Below, one piece after another: positions 29,478-41,886 of a stretch of DNA of 64,000 bases; within the stretch, counting starts at the first letter, position 1, and each line of letters opens with the position of its first letter. The translations under genes were made by a program, and so were the position numbers. The notes under the pieces were generated by a model, which saw nothing but the letters and a program-made list of their open reading frames with translations, ran no database searches and had not been told where the DNA came from. Source of the stretch: Cladocopium goreaui (lineage: Eukaryota; Sar; Dinophyceae; Suessiales; Symbiodiniaceae); contig CAMXCT020002057.1 of assembly GCA_947184155.2 (NCBI GenBank), positions 362,501-426,500 on the forward strand, given 5' to 3'.

Positions 29478-32400
29478 AGAAATGATGTGAGTCATGTGTT
29501 ACACCACTTGATGAGCGGTGGAGAGTTTGCGGATGGAACAGGACTATCCATGTTGCCATGGCAGAAGGAGAGGAGGACAGGTTCTGAAATTTCGCTTAGA
29601 CCACAGCGAGTGAACCCACTGCACTTTGCAAAGAATCCGGGGCAGGAGATAGCTCGAGATGCGAGCATCAGAAGCAAGAGCCACGACGCAAACAATGCTG
29701 TCATCAGAAGCAGAAGTGGCGAGACAAGGCGAGAAGATGCGACTTTATACAAAACACTACTGTAGTAAGATCTAGTAAGATCTAGTAAGTCAGATGGTAA
29801 GAACCAGTGGAAATCAATGGACATGGAAAATTTGGAAAGGGTGCATTACGTGTATTACGTGCACATCATTTTCGTTCATTTGCTAAAAAATCGTCCTACT
29901 TGATTAATTTGATTGGCTTACTTGTTTTGGTCGACGCAATTCCAGGGCAGCACCCGATGAACACGAGTCCGAGAAGGACTGACCAAACGTTTGGAGCACC
30001 AATCAGCTTCAACTCGGCACAGCATTTCTGTTCAATGCATTTCTTCAAACTACCTGAAAGCCTTCATCGAGTATGCAGCAGTTGGAGGATCATTTAGCAC
30101 CTGCTCGGCGAAAAAATGCCAGACGGAAGACAATGGAACCACCCAAATCAAGGTGCACTGCAATTTGGCACAGGATTTGTGGCTGTGACACTCGCCATGT
30201 CTCGCCATGCCGCCAGTATTTTCACGCAGAGAATCACCACTAGCAGTCACTAGCATACTTGGATTTGCTATGATTTGCTGCATTCGTGCAGTCACAGAGC
30301 CAGGGTTTGGCGGTGTTTGACAGGGTTTGACATCGCTTGAATGCAAGGAAGTCTCCAATGGAGGGAAAGAAATCACCTGAAGAGCAGGAGGAGTGTTGGA
30401 TTCAAAGTATGAGACGTGACAGGATCAAAATTGTCAAAAGAGTGGCAGCAGTTTGTCTTTTGATGTCTTTGCAGGAAGCGAAATCAAGACATTCAAGCCG
30501 GCGCAGCAAGACGGATGCAGACTTGTCAAGGAAGAGCACGGTTCGTTCATGACCTAACACAATTTGCCAGGAATGGTTTGCTTTTCAGACTTGAAGCTTT
30601 CCACTTGAGCGGTGGAGAGTTTGCGGATGGAACAGGACTATCCATGTTGCCATGGCGGAAGGAGAGGAGGACAGGTTCTGAAATTTCTCTTAGACCACAG
30701 CGAGTGAACCCACTGCACTTTGCAAAGAATCCGGGGCAGGAGATAGCTCGAGATGCGAGCATCAGAAGCAAGAGCCACGACGCAAACAATGCTGTCATCA
30801 GAAGCAGAAGTGGCGAGACAAGGCGAGAAGATGCGACTTTATACAAAACACTAGTAAGATCTAGTAAGATCTAGTAAGTCAGATGGTAAGAACCAGTGGA
30901 AATCAATGGACATGGAAAATTTGGAAAGGGTGCATTACGTGTATTACGTGCACGTCATTTTTGTTCATTTGCTAAAAAATCGTCCTACTTGATTGATTTG
31001 ATTGGCTTACTTGTTTTGGTCGACGCAATTCCAGGGCAGCACCCGATGAACACGAGTCCGAGAAGGACTGACCAAACGTTTGGAGCACCAATCAGCTTCA
31101 ACTCGGCACAGCATTTCTGTTCAATGCATTTCTTCAAACTACCTGAAAGCCTTCATCGAGTATGCAGCAGTTGGAGGATCATTTAGCACCTGCTCGGCGA
31201 AAAAATGCCAGACGGAAGACAATGGAACCACCCAAATCAAGGTGCACTGCAATTTGGCACAGGATTTGTGGCTGTGACACTCGCCATGTCTCGCCATGCC
31301 GCCAGTATTTTCACGCAGAGAATCACCACTAGCAGTCACTAGCATACTTGGATTTGCTATGATTTGCTGCATTCGTGCAGTCACAGAGCCAGGGTTTGGC
31401 GGTGTTTGACAGGGTTTGACATCGCTTGAATGCAAGGAAGTCTCCAATGGAGGGAAAGAAATCACCTGAAGAGCAGGAGGAGTGTTGGATTCAAAGTATG
31501 AGACGTGACAGGATCAAAATTGTCAAAAGAGTGGCAGCAGTTTGTCTTTTGATGTCTTTGCAGGAAGCGAAATCAAGACATTCAAGCCGGCGCAGCAAGA
31601 CGGATGCAGACTTGTCAAGGAAGAGCACGGTTCGTTCATGACCTAACACAATTTGCCAGGAATGGTTTGCTTTTCAGACTTGAAGCTTTCCACTTGAGCG
31701 GTGGAGAGTTTGCGGATGGAACAGGACTATCCATGTTGCCATGGCGGAAGGAGAGGAGGACAGGTTCTGAAATTTCTCTTAGACCACAGCGAGTGAACCC
31801 ACTGCACTTTGCAAAGAATCCGGGGCAGGAGATAGCTCGAGATGCGAGCATCAGAAGCAAGAGCCACGACGCAAACAATGCTGTCATCAGAAGCAGAAGT
31901 GGCGAGACAAGGCGAGAAGATGCGACTTTATACAAAACACTAGTAAGATCTAGTAAGATCTAGTAAGTCAGATGGTAAGAACCAGTGGAAATCAATGGAC
32001 ATGGAAAATTTGGAAAGGGTGCATTACGTGTATTACGTGCACATCATTTTCGTTCATTTGCTAAAAAATCGTCCTACTTGATTAATTTGATTGGCTTACT
32101 TGTTTTGGTCGACGCAATTCCAGGGCAGCACCTGATGAACACGACAGAAATGATGTGAGTCATGTGTTACACTACTTGAGCGGTGGAGAGTTTGCGGATG
32201 GAACAGGACTCTCCATGTTGCCATGGCGGAAGGAGAGGAGGACAGGTTCTGAAATTTCTCTTAGACCACAGCGAGTGAACCCACTGCACTTTGCAAAGAA
32301 TCCGGGGCAGGAGATAGCTCGAGATGCGAGCATCAGAAGCAAGAGCCACGACGCAAACAATGCTGTCATCAGAAGCAGAAGTGGCGAGACAAGGCGAGAA

Positions 32401-32606
32401 GATGCGACTTTATACAAAACACTAGTAAGATCTAGTAAGATCTAGTAAGTCAGATCGTAAGAACCAGTGGAAATCGATGGACATGGAAAATTTGGAAAGG
32501 GTGCATTACCTGCATTACGCGCACATCATTTTCGTTCATTTGCTAAAAAATCGTCCTACTTGATTGATTTGATTGGCTTACTTGTTTTGGTCGACGCAAT
32601 TCCAGG
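29478..32606. repeat. Recent tandem duplication, 1089-bp unit, four copies (two truncated)
   Basis: The sequence starting GAGCGGTGGAGAGTTTGCGG occurs at 29513, 30607, 31696 and 32178. Copies 1 and 2 are complete (1094 and 1089 bp; copy 1 has 5 extra bases in a GATCTAGTAA tract). Copy 3 stops after about 449 bp, where it joins the left flank of copy 1 (GAAATGATGTGAGTCATGTG), and copy 4 runs to about 32606. Copies differ at only a few positions, so the event is recent or a sequence-assembly effect. Each unit has the same open stretches, including a frame reading KAFIEYAAVGGSFSTCSAKK and one reading GGEFADGTGLSMLPW; whether these are exons is not known. Confidence 0.9.
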
Positions 32607-33571
32607 ATGGCAAAGGACGGCATGGATCCGGAGGAGGAAGTCAAGCAATTGGGCACTCTCTTGAGCCATCCATTGATTTGAATTGACTTGCAAGTTCTTG
32701 GACACTGAAGTTGTGGGTTGTGTGTGTGTAGCTTGTTCTTTGCACCAGCAATGGTGTAGGATCATGTGCCCCCTCTCCGCAAGAACATAGTCAGACGGAA
32801 GACGACAGAGGCTTCTGCTTCGCGAACAAGGCGCAGCCATGCGTTGCGGTTGAGTATTTGATGTATTTGCTTTGAGACAGACCTGGACAATCCTAGACCA
32901 TCTAGACCTGTAGTCTTGCATTTCTGAGAAGCAAAGCCAAGTTTTCCACTGCAAGTTGCGCGCCATCTTGTTTCTAGTCCTCTTCCAATTCGTAGGATTG
33001 GTTGGTTTGATTGTCGGATGGTAACTGGCTGTCAGGTTATCTCCCATGGAAGGAAGGGCTTCAGCTTCTCCTTTCTCTGATGAGGACTTTGGGCATGCTT
33101 GTGCACAAAAGAAGCAAAAGGAGTCTAAATTCGAACGCGCAACCTGGCACACATGGACTAACAACATGTTTGTTCTCTGAAGACACAACTTGTGTACGAA
33201 ATGAACAACTTGTGCCTGTATCTTTGCTTAGGTTATGACTGATCTTCCATCCAGGTACCTGAACATGATACAGTTTGCAACAGGAGTCCTTACCGTCGAG
33301 TTCCAGAAATGGCTTCAGACTAGCCTTCAAGGGAGCTTTTGACCTCGCAACCAGGCAGCAGCTGGAACAAGAAGATACAAGAAGTTCCTCATTTATCCTC
33401 ATTTGTGTATCGTATCATGGAAGACCACTAGTAATTGAAGGAGGGAGGTAAAAAAATACTTTGGATCTTTACTTCCATGTGTCTGAAGCGTTTCTTGTGG
33501 CATTCATAGTGTTTTAATGCTGACGATTGGGGCGTCGAATCAGTGATACCGGAGACGTGGCCGATCCTTTG
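32607..33571. other. No gene recognised
   Basis: Low-complexity-free, intron-like sequence to the right of the duplicated array. Open stretches exist (for example 33011-33238) but none has a motif or convincing splice context. Confidence 0.5.
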
Positions 33572-33583
33572 TTCTGGCTCAAG
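33572..33583 (+). other. Probable relict spliced leader upstream of the P1 gene
   Basis: TTCTGGCTCAAG matches the last 12 bases of the dinoflagellate spliced leader at 11 positions. It lies 43 bases before the P1 start codon, next to a gene without introns, which is the expected mark of a reinserted trans-spliced mRNA. Confidence 0.6.
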
Positions 33584-33626
33584 CGGGATCGCAGAGTTTT
33601 CGATTGCCACCAGTCCACCAGCTCCC

Positions 33627-33986
33627 ATGGCGGAAGTGCCGGCTGACGAGGTGCCAGCGGCAGAGAAGGAAGAGCTCTTCTGCACCTATGCGGCCATGAT
33701 TTTGAAGGATAGCGAGCTCGAGATCTCCGAAGAGCACATCAACAAATTGATCAAAGCTGCTGGAGGCTCTACCAGCAGCTTCTTCCCAGCCCTTTTTGCA
33801 AAGCTTTGTGCTGGCAAGGACTTGGAGAGCATGCTGAAGTTTGGTGGTGGCGGCGGCGGCGGTGGTGGTGGTGCCGTTGCTGGTGGAGGAGGTGGCGGCG
33901 CAGCACCCGCGGCTGAAAAGAAGGAGGAGAAGAAGGTGGTCGAGGAAGAAGAGGAGGAAGAAATGGAGTTTGATCTCTTCGGCTAG
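33627..33986 (+). CDS. RPLP1: 60S acidic ribosomal protein P1
   Basis: A single-exon 119-residue frame. The N-terminal half has the P1 signature EELFCTYAAMILKDSELEIS, followed by INKLIKAAGG and FFPALFAKLCAGKDLESML, the helical dimerisation domain. Then come a run of about ten glycines, an Ala/Gly hinge, a Lys/Glu-rich segment and the acidic end EEEEMEFDLFG. P1 forms heterodimers with P2 on P0 in the ribosomal stalk and recruits elongation factors; the acidic tail is the factor-binding part. The tail ends LFG instead of the usual LFD. An in-frame ATG lies further upstream (33543), but MAEVPADEVPA at 33627 fits the usual length better and sits just after the relict leader. The lack of introns contrasts with neighbouring genes. 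Confidence 0.93.
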   Translation: MAEVPADEVPAAEKEELFCTYAAMILKDSELEISEEHINKLIKAAGGSTSSFFPALFAKLCAGKDLESMLKFGGGGGGGGGGAVAGGGGGGAAPAAEKKEEKKVVEEEEEEEMEFDLFG

Positions 33987-35139
33987 GCTTCAGCGGACGA
34001 AAGCTCTGACGAAAAAGGCTGAAAAATCTCTTATTGCGGAGCGGCTCTTGCTGTATAGCATAGAAAGTCTTCCGTGGTCGTTGTAGCTGACTAAGGGCAT
34101 CCCTGTTCTTGAAGCTTCCATCAAGTACTGCTGCAGGGTTGGGATAGCCACGTTGATAGTAGCAGGCTTGCATGAACTATTCAGACTGTACTTCCTTATC
34201 CGGACCGGAATTGTTTTGCAGCAACCGAGGCGAAGAAAAGTCGCAAGCACAGGCTCCTGACCATGTACCCTTTTCATCTCTTTTCACCCCTTTTCTTTTC
34301 GTCTAGACATTGTGTTGCCTTGATATGATTTCTTGATTTTGATCAATGAAATGGCACAAACGCTGCAGTTGTACCATGCCACTGGTGCAACTCTTGGTTT
34401 CTGGCAGGAAAGAAAAAGAACATAAAGAGGAAAAGGCTGAACCTTGGTGGCAGATGGCGAACGAACCATGCTGAGCCATCCTGAACCTGGTGCACGTATT
34501 GTCTCCAAATCTCTCCAATTTGCAGAAGTTAGTGAAGTTAGTTCCCAATTTGTGTCAGCCCTTCAGGTCCTTGCACTGCAGCTCCGAATCCAAGGACACA
34601 CCCACGCCGGAACCACCAAAACGAGATCTGGAGCTTATCAGGCCCTTGCGTTGTCTGGAAAATGTTCCGGCTCAAAAAAGAGAGCACTCCTGTGGTTCAT
34701 ACAGAAAGTTTGCGAGAGAGTTTACGGAGAGATCCAACAGATCAGTCAGGAAGGCTTTTAGCTCAGCCCGCAGAGCAATAATGATGAGGACTGCAGTTCA
34801 GGGAAAGCACAGGACAAATATGGACAAATTATCCAGCCACAACAGGCCTGCAACAATCCCGTGGATTAGGATGGCATTCTGATTATATAAAGCAACATAA
34901 AGCAACCAGTTTGACACTCTCTCAGATTGATTTGGCAAACACATCCTATTGACATGAACGGCGTCCAGCACGTCGCAAAACAACACTCTAATGTAAACAT
35001 TGCCACCTCCACGAGTTTATAAGAAATCTGCTCAGAATATATCGCAACCTTTACATATTGAACATGTGAACACATTTTCATTATTTTTCATCCTTTTTCA
35101 TTTAACGACACATGACCCCCATGGATCCCCACCGCACAG
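33987..35139. other. Intergenic or intronic stretch, one weak candidate exon
   Basis: A stretch at about 34584-34800 is open and reads PTPEPPKRDLELIRPLRCLE and a basic continuation after a CAG acceptor. No motif is recognised. The remainder shows nothing supportable. Confidence 0.3.
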
Positions 35140-38100
35140 GACGGCCATGAAGACCCCCCCGACGCACCGTGACGCCATCCGCTTGGGCGTCCAAGCCCTG
35201 GGACGGGCCGCTGGCATGGTGATACGGACACGCCGCACCAAGGCGAAGCAGAACTTCATTCACTTTTAACATCTTTTAACTTTGATTCATGTTGTTGAAA
35301 GTTGTTATTGTATGTTATTGTAGACTCTACACCTTTCTGCATTGGTCATCGAGCATCTTGGTTGGCACCACATGCGGATTGTGAAACTTGACACTGTGCT
35401 GACTTGACACTACCGCAGGCCATTCACATCATGAGGATCTTTGTGGCTGCAAAACGCCGGCACGACTTTGTCAAGGAGCAACCACACTTGGCGATTTGTC
35501 TAAGTCTAATTCATTTGGACATATTTGGACTAAATCTTGAAATGATTCCATAAAGAATTGAGTCTCATGAGCTCCTGCTGCCCTTTCACATCCGTGTACT
35601 GCAGGTGTTCAGGAGGTTCGTGTCAGCAGGCCAGGCAAAGCCTGTTCACCAATCATGCAACCCTTTCCCCAATCCAAAGCATAGTGATGCATAGTGTTAG
35701 CCTTCCCTCTGCATTGTGTCAGTAAGAAAGACAATATAATATCTTATAAGATATTATAAGATATTATAAGATAATATAAGATAATTGAGTTGGATAAAGA
35801 TGATAAAGCTGTTACGGGCTTAGCTTAGTTCATTCCTGTAACTAGGCCATGGCGGCCATGGCCCTAGATGAGTCCAGGAGCAGCAGCAGTACAACCCTGA
35901 GATTGAGATGGATGAGATCATGGAGGCACGGCCGAGGTTTCCGGCGTTGCGCAGCTGAAGTCTGAAGTCTGGGCTGTCCTAGCAGCTGTCCTAGCAGCCC
36001 TAGCAGCTGTGCCGTAAAACAGCGGCAGACTTGATGCAAATGTCAATGATTCAATATGATTCAATGATATTCAACGATATTCAATGATATTCAATGTTTC
36101 TTTTCTCTGCCTCACACACTATCTCTCGCTTTCTCTATTTTGAAGGAACATGTGACGAACATCTTCTGGCAATGTGTGCCTTTGATGGCAAGCGTTCAGA
36201 GGAGGAAGTGTATCTTGTTGATTGGTGGTTTGATGGTTACTTGCCACGTTTTTATCATACATATCTATCCCATTCTATCCATGTCTTTGTTCAATACTGT
36301 GAAACTCAGGATCACTACTGAAACACATGATAATAGGAACCTGATCTGAGGCCGAAGCACGTAGTCGCTTTTTTAATCTTTTTCCCTTGTGCATCTTGTG
36401 CTTGACCTGAATCTTGTTGGATGCTGTCACAATATGTTACAATGCTGTTGTTGTTGTCATTTTGTTTCATGTTGTTTCCAAGGTGCAGTTGAAGATCGAC
36501 AACTATGACAAGATGGTCCCAGAGTTGCTGAAAGCCTTTGCGGAGCCTGGCACCGGAATCGCAGAGTCGATGCTGGATTTTCGTCGTGTGCTGGAAGATC
36601 AGCTCAGGCGTTTGAACGACTGGGCGAGTTTTGCCCATATGGGACATCGAACGATTTTGGCATACAATACACTCATATACATCCGTAGCATATGAGATTA
36701 TAAATATTTATAAATTATAAATTATAACTGACGATAGAAGACATTGATAAACTTTCTGGTTGCTGGTCGATCTCAGTGTCTTAAGCCAGGCACCTGGAAG
36801 CGGAGATTGACTATGCAGTTGAGAGTGGAGACTACGAAGCAACAAATACCTCCAGCTGCTTGTCTTCAGTCTCTGTCATACTCAGTCAATCTCCGTCAAG
36901 TTTTGTACACCGAGAAATGATGAGAAATGGGGCATTGTTAGTCTTTTGACAGAAAGCACAGGGATTCTATTGACTTCCAAGGTGCTAAGAAGAAAGAACT
37001 TCGTAAGGTTGTGGAGAGCGCCGTGGAACAAGCCTCTCACATTCGGTCTTTAGTGATTTACGCACGGACCCTTTCCAGAATGAGTCGAAAGCAAAATCTC
37101 GCGCATGAAGATGACGTGCAGTCCCTTTTGGCAAAGATCCAAGGCCTGGATGTTTCCAAAAAACTCATGAGAAAGTTGACCGACAGTGAGGATTTTCCGA
37201 ATTCTCCGATTCAGCGGCCTCGTCGTCGTCGACGCCGGGCTGGAGCGACTGGAGCGACTGGAACGTCTGAAGCGTCTGGAGCGGATGAGACAGGGGAAAA
37301 CAAGATAGGCAACGACAAAGATCCTGACCCTGAAATCGGCAGCGAAAGCAGTGAGAGCAGTGAGAGCAGCGAGAGCAGTGAGTCCCAAAGTGATTCAGGG
37401 ATCGAAGAAACTCAACACATAGAAGTCATAGAAGAGATAGACGAGGAGAATCACAGCCATGACAGCCATGACAATTTTGATGACCCTGACGACCCTCAGA
37501 AACCGATGGTCGCTGTGACCTTCGAGGAGACAGAGCTTGAGCCGCGTGATGATGTCGTGGCTGAGGATTTTGCATCCGCAGATCTCTTAAATCTTCCACC
37601 ACTTCCACCACCTGAAGAGTTGGAGAGCTCCAACAATCCTTCAAACCTGGAGGATGCAGAAACAGGATTTTCAACCTCGGGCTTCCTTGGTCTATCAGAG
37701 GCGCACTGGGCAGAAGACATGAAAACTATTGAAAACTCATGAAAACACGAATTCAAAATTCAATAGGGTCAATATGTTGACCACCAGAAACACAGATATA
37801 TAGGAGACATGCTGCCCAAGTGCTTCTATGGCCCATGGTTATTTATTCTCAATCCGAGAAAAACAAGCGCTTGTTCCCTACTTCTGCCTGTCCAACTTGC
37901 TTAACTATAAGACTAACTAAAATAGACTAAAGCTATTTACTCCTGATGAAGATGTTTGATGTTGTGGTCCCTGGATGTCCCAGTGTGCTTTTTCTGCATT
38001 TTCACATGAATTTCCCCCATGGTGCAGGGCAGCCGGACCTTCAGTGGAAAGCTAAGCCTGGGACCAAACTGGTCCCGTCTCCAGTCCTTCATCAGCGAGG

Positions 38101-38452
38101 CTGAGAACGAGCCATTGGATCTTGAGGTGCATCTCATCATGTCACCCAAGGGACCCAAGTCACAAGTGTTGATTGGTGAGATCAAGTCGACAATATGTGA
38201 CAATAAGATGTCACAACAGATCACCACCGTTGACTTTTTTGTGACTTTAAGGATGTTTGTGGTGGGAGATAATGGGACATAGTGGGACTATGTGCAACAT
38301 TCTGAAACGCGCAGGCTATGGCATCAGAGCCCTCTTCTGTCTTCAAACGCTTTGACTACACTGAAGATTGGGAAGAGCAGATCCAAAAGTATATAGAACT
38401 GGTGCAAAGCTGGGAGGTTGAGGAAGTTACCGTCCAGGAGAGTGCGTTCTGA
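35140..38452 (+). CDS. Multi-exon gene of unknown function (one or two genes)
   Basis: Exons with AG acceptors in consistent orientation: 35140-35218 (PTHRDAIRLGVQALGRAAGM, GT donor), 35419-35502 (AIHIMRIFVAAKRRHDFVKE), 35605-35648, 35878-35955 (QYNPEIEMDEIMEARPRFPA), 36483-36631 (KIDNYDKMVPELLKAFAEPG), 36789-36850 (HLEAEIDYAVESGDYEA), 36962-37742 (about 260 codons ending TGA), 38028-38175 (GSRTFSGKLSLGPNWSRLQS, GT donor) and terminal 38315-38452 (FKRFDYTEDWEEQIQKYIEL, ending TGA). The long 36962-37742 exon starts DSIDFQGAKKKELRKVVESA, then has an Arg run, a Ser-Glu repeat and a long acidic tail, so it looks like a C-terminal exon. The last two exons may then be an alternative end or a second gene. 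No family is recognised. Confidence 0.5.
35735..35785. repeat. Tandem ATAAGATATT-type AT-rich repeat in an intron
   Basis: Four imperfect copies of a 10-bp unit built from TATAAGATAT. Confidence 0.75.
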
Positions 38453-39180
38453 GAATTCTCTGGCGATTTCCACCACAACACACACACAACACACAGGTGA
38501 GATTTCCACCACGACACAAAGACGTTTCATGTTTTCCGGATTCAATGCACGATAGGCAGAATCAGCTCAGCCAAAGGAATGATTTCCACCACACCGATTT
38601 CTTTTTGTGTTTCAAGGTCGAACATGTCCAAGTATTGAAGCCATTTGAAGCTCAGGGATTTCTGGCATAGGATGCATAGGAATGCATAGGAGTCGTCAAC
38701 TGCATTCCGAATCTTCCGACAGCGAGGACAATCGAGGTCTGGTGCTAACATTCCCTGGTGATGTTGGGAACGTCAGTCCATCAGACTTTCCGCTCATCGT
38801 TCGATACGAGGACGGTGGGGACGACCAAAGTGACGTGAGATGACTCTGTGTCAGTGTCCGATGCTTGAGTGCATACTCTATTAAATTAAGACACTGTGGG
38901 CTTCGACACATGCACAAACTTGGGCAGATGCCGATTTTGGAGGTTTCATGTCGCCAACATGTTGAAATGTGCACATGGGAGGATCCTGCAAAGGCGATGG
39001 CTGCAAGCAGGGGCTCCAAATTTCGACATGAATCGAACATGGCAGGACTAGCAGTGACTAGCAACATGAGTCAACATCATGCGCTGCAAAGGAGCCACCC
39101 TGGGACATGTTCAACTTAGGTGGAGGTAGAAGTAAGGGATTGCCGAGGACAGGGGGTTTGCGACTTCTCGATGAATAGTC

Positions 39181-39230
39181 TCAGTCTCTCTCTCTCTCTT
39201 TCTCAGTCTCTCTCTCTCTCTTCTCTCTTT
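39181..39230. repeat. (CT)n microsatellite
   Basis: Two CTCTCTCT tracts separated by TTTCTCAGT and similar interruptions. Confidence 0.85.
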
Positions 39231-39589
39231 CTTGTCCCCTTTAGAGACTAGGACAGGTTGAGACTCGAGATGGTTTAGAACAGACTTGTTCATTAGACTA
39301 GTGCATATGATGCCTCCTTATCTGGTGATTGTGCTTGCTCGCATAGCTGCCTTCAGCAAACGTGTAGTGCATGAGTTTGACATCATCCTTTGAATTCGTA
39401 TCACACATCGATTTCTGTCACATCAAAACCACTTCCGAAACCACCTATAGCAACCCCCACAGAGACAAACTGGTAAAACCCCACCAAGATAGTGCTACTA
39501 GTAAAACATAGTAAAACCTTAAAATCCTGTCTTTTTTGAGAGGTTACATACTACCGGTTACTACTGGCTACTACTGGTTACTATACTAT

Positions 39590-39702
39590 ACTATACTAAT
39601 ACTAATACTAATGCTAATACCAATACCAATACCAATACTAATACTAATACTAATGCTAATGCTAATACTAATGCTAATGCTAATGCTAATACTAATGCTT
39701 GT
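39590..39702. repeat. CTAATA/CTAATG hexamer microsatellite
   Basis: About 18 hexamer units of the form CTAATA, CTAATG and CCAATA in tandem, with block-wise variant order. Confidence 0.9.
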
Positions 39703-40138
39703 ATCCTTAAAAAGCCACTGACGATTTGTTGGCGTTTCAGCTCCACAATGCTCCACAGCTCCAGGGAGCCAGAGGGTTCAAGACGTCGTGCCAGCGCGGC
39801 TTTCACTTGGGCTGCGTGGGAGGACGGCCAAACATATTGCCATCTTTTATTTCTATTTATTGTATATTTATATAATATTATTTATAATATATTCTACGTA
39901 TATCCATATACTCGTATCTTCTTTTCAAGAGACAAGAGGACAATACGGACAATAGGATTCTGTTCGAAGTCGTGCCGTATGGTTTATTGACATCCACCTG
40001 AAGGAAGATGAACCTGCAGTTCCGGAGCGAAGGTGCAGCCCGAAATCTGTCGGTATGTCACTGGTATCACTGGTCATTGGGACGGATAACATTCTGTCAG
40101 CCACCCCGCCCACCCCTTCAACTTTTCGAGACCCCAGG

Positions 40139-40875
40139 ACGCAAACTCCCAAGATGAAGTCGCCTGAATCGAGTCATTCTGAGAACTGGGATCAACTGGC
40201 AGCTTTAATGGCATCGGACCCAGCGGCTTTGCTTGTGCAGGGGAGACAGTGGACCGAAAATCATCAATGGGACTCAGAGGGGACATTTGTACATACATTA
40301 TTTATCAGAATTGATGTTATTTGTATAGGTGACAAGATTGATGTATTATTCATGTTCTTTATATACATGGTGTATGTTATGATACTCAATTATTTGTGCC
40401 AATGAATGCGTGAGAGATTTCAGATGTTTTCTGCTCAGGATCATGCCGACGTACCTTTGGCATCGGCCGAAGGTCGGAGTTACTGTGCTGTTTCAATCTC
40501 CCAAGCTTTGCCTTTCCACTGTCATTCCGCTTGTTGTCAATGCTTTTGTCAGAGACCGCTTTGGTTTAGAAATGTTTAGCAAGGCTTTCCTGTGGCGTTC
40601 ACTTGCTTTCTCGTCTTTCAGATAAGTTCTTGTTGCTACAACTCCCGAAACAGAGGTAGCCCTGAGCCACCTGGAAGCAGTCCTCTTGCTGCAAGCACCC
40701 CTCAATCTCCTGGCAGTGAAGAAAGGACTGTTTTGAATACCAACGCTGTGGGGCTGTTCGAAGGAAGTTTAGAAGTCAAACTTCCGACAATATGGACAGA
40801 TGAAAAGCAGAGATGGGAAGAGTCAGAGAGAAGAGAAGAGTAGAAGAGAGAAGATCAGAGAAGAGAAAGAGTCAG
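40139..40875 (+). other. Two candidate exons, Ser/Pro-rich then charged
   Basis: About 40139-40280 reads SENWDQLAALMASDPAALLV after a CAG. About 40622-40830 reads SPEPPGSSPLAASTPQSPGS then GLFEGSLEVKLPTIWTDEKQ and runs into a Glu/Arg-rich segment. The frame then leads into the dispersed repeat that starts about 40880, where REDQRRERVRRKKLQMREK ends at a GTAGG donor. A real gene could end here, but no family is recognised. Confidence 0.3.
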
Positions 40876-40879
40876 AAGA

Positions 40880-41600
40880 AAGAAGCTGCAGATGCGCGAA
40901 AAGGTAGGAAAGTCACGAAACACGGTGTTTTTCCAATGATTTGTGGCTCCGGAGGGTCGAAAAGTAGGCTCGCTAAAGCGGCGGGTGCGGAGCCATGTGG
41001 TCAGATGAGAGATGAAAAGTTGCACGCCGTTGTGGCGCGAAGCACATTTTGAAGTAAAAATGCACAAAGCACACCAGGTCCGGACCACTTTTGGAAGTTG
41101 AGATGTCGAAAAAGTGCACGCCGTTGTGGCGCGAAGCACATTTCGAAGTCAAAATGCACAAAGCACACCATGTACGGACCACTTTTGGACGTTCAGAGCT
41201 CGTTTGGCGTGGTAGGCGCAAGGGATTGCGCACCTTGTCAAAAGTGAGCAAAACGCGAGGTTTTGTAGCATTTCCAAGAACGATGGCAGGCGCAGGACAT
41301 TTGAAGAGGATCTTCAAAGATGCATTTCGCGTGGCAGGCGCAGTACAAAAGACATGTTCATCAGAGATGTTGGGAGGTCAGCGCGCTGATTTCCTGAGAG
41401 GGGTTGGATTTGGGTTGGATTTTGGAGCATCAGATCTTCAGGTTTGCTGAGATGATTTTGCGTGACAGGTGCAGCACTTCGTATGACCTGGCATCAATTT
41501 TTCGTGGCAGGCGCAGTACTGTAGACAGGTGGAGTGGAAAAATCGCAAAACGCATTGGTACGAGGCCGTCAGCTCTGCACTCAACTTTCCATTTTTGAAG
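40880..41600 (+). repeat. Symbiodiniaceae-type dispersed repeat with an internal 94-bp duplication
   Basis: Translated pieces such as KVTKHGVFPMICGS, HAVVARSTF, KCTPLWREAHFEVKMHKAHH, VRTTFG and AFRVAGAVQKTCSSEMLGGQ are of a kind that I know to recur in very many predicted Symbiodiniaceae proteins, which marks a high-copy dispersed repeat and not a unique gene. A 94-bp unit starting TGCACGCCGTTGTGGCGCGA occurs twice (41021 and 41115). The phrase CGTGGCAGGCGCAGTAC also recurs. Copy number in the genome is from memory and not checked. Confidence 0.65.
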
Positions 41601-41880
41601 GAAGTCTCGCAGAATTGCTTGGTTTTTGATGTTGCCAAGTTCAAAAATTGAAGAAGTCTCGCAGAATTGCTTCGTTTTGGATGTTGTCAAGTTCAAAAAA
41701 TGAAGAAGTCTCGCAGAATTGCTTTGTTTTTCATGGTAGCAACTTCGAAAAATGAGGAAGTCTCGCAGAATTGCTTCGTTTTTGATGTTGTCAAGTTTTA
41801 AAAATTAGGAAGTCACGCGGAATTGCTGCGTTCTTGATGTTGTCAAGTTCAAAACTTGAGGACCTCTCGCAGAATAGCTA
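41601..41880. repeat. 52-bp minisatellite, about six copies, plus one beyond the GATA tract
   Basis: The unit begins GAAGTCTCGCAGAATTGCTT and continues through a TTGATGTTGTCAAGTTCAAAA core. Copies start at 41601, 41653, 41705, 41757, 41809 and 41860, a period of 51-52 bp, and one more at about 42151 after the first GATA block. Confidence 0.9.
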
Positions 41881-41886
41881 GGTTTT

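Larger units (their letters stand above)
38453..40138. other. Non-coding stretch with microsatellites
   Basis: No supportable gene. It contains a CT-rich tract (39181-39230), a CTAATA-type microsatellite (39590-39702) and AT-rich sequence (39845-39905). Confidence 0.5.

Noticed and set aside
29492-29824. Hydrophobic - strand frame repeated in each copy of the tandem array
   Set aside because: It repeats only because the DNA is duplicated, and there is no start, splice or family support.
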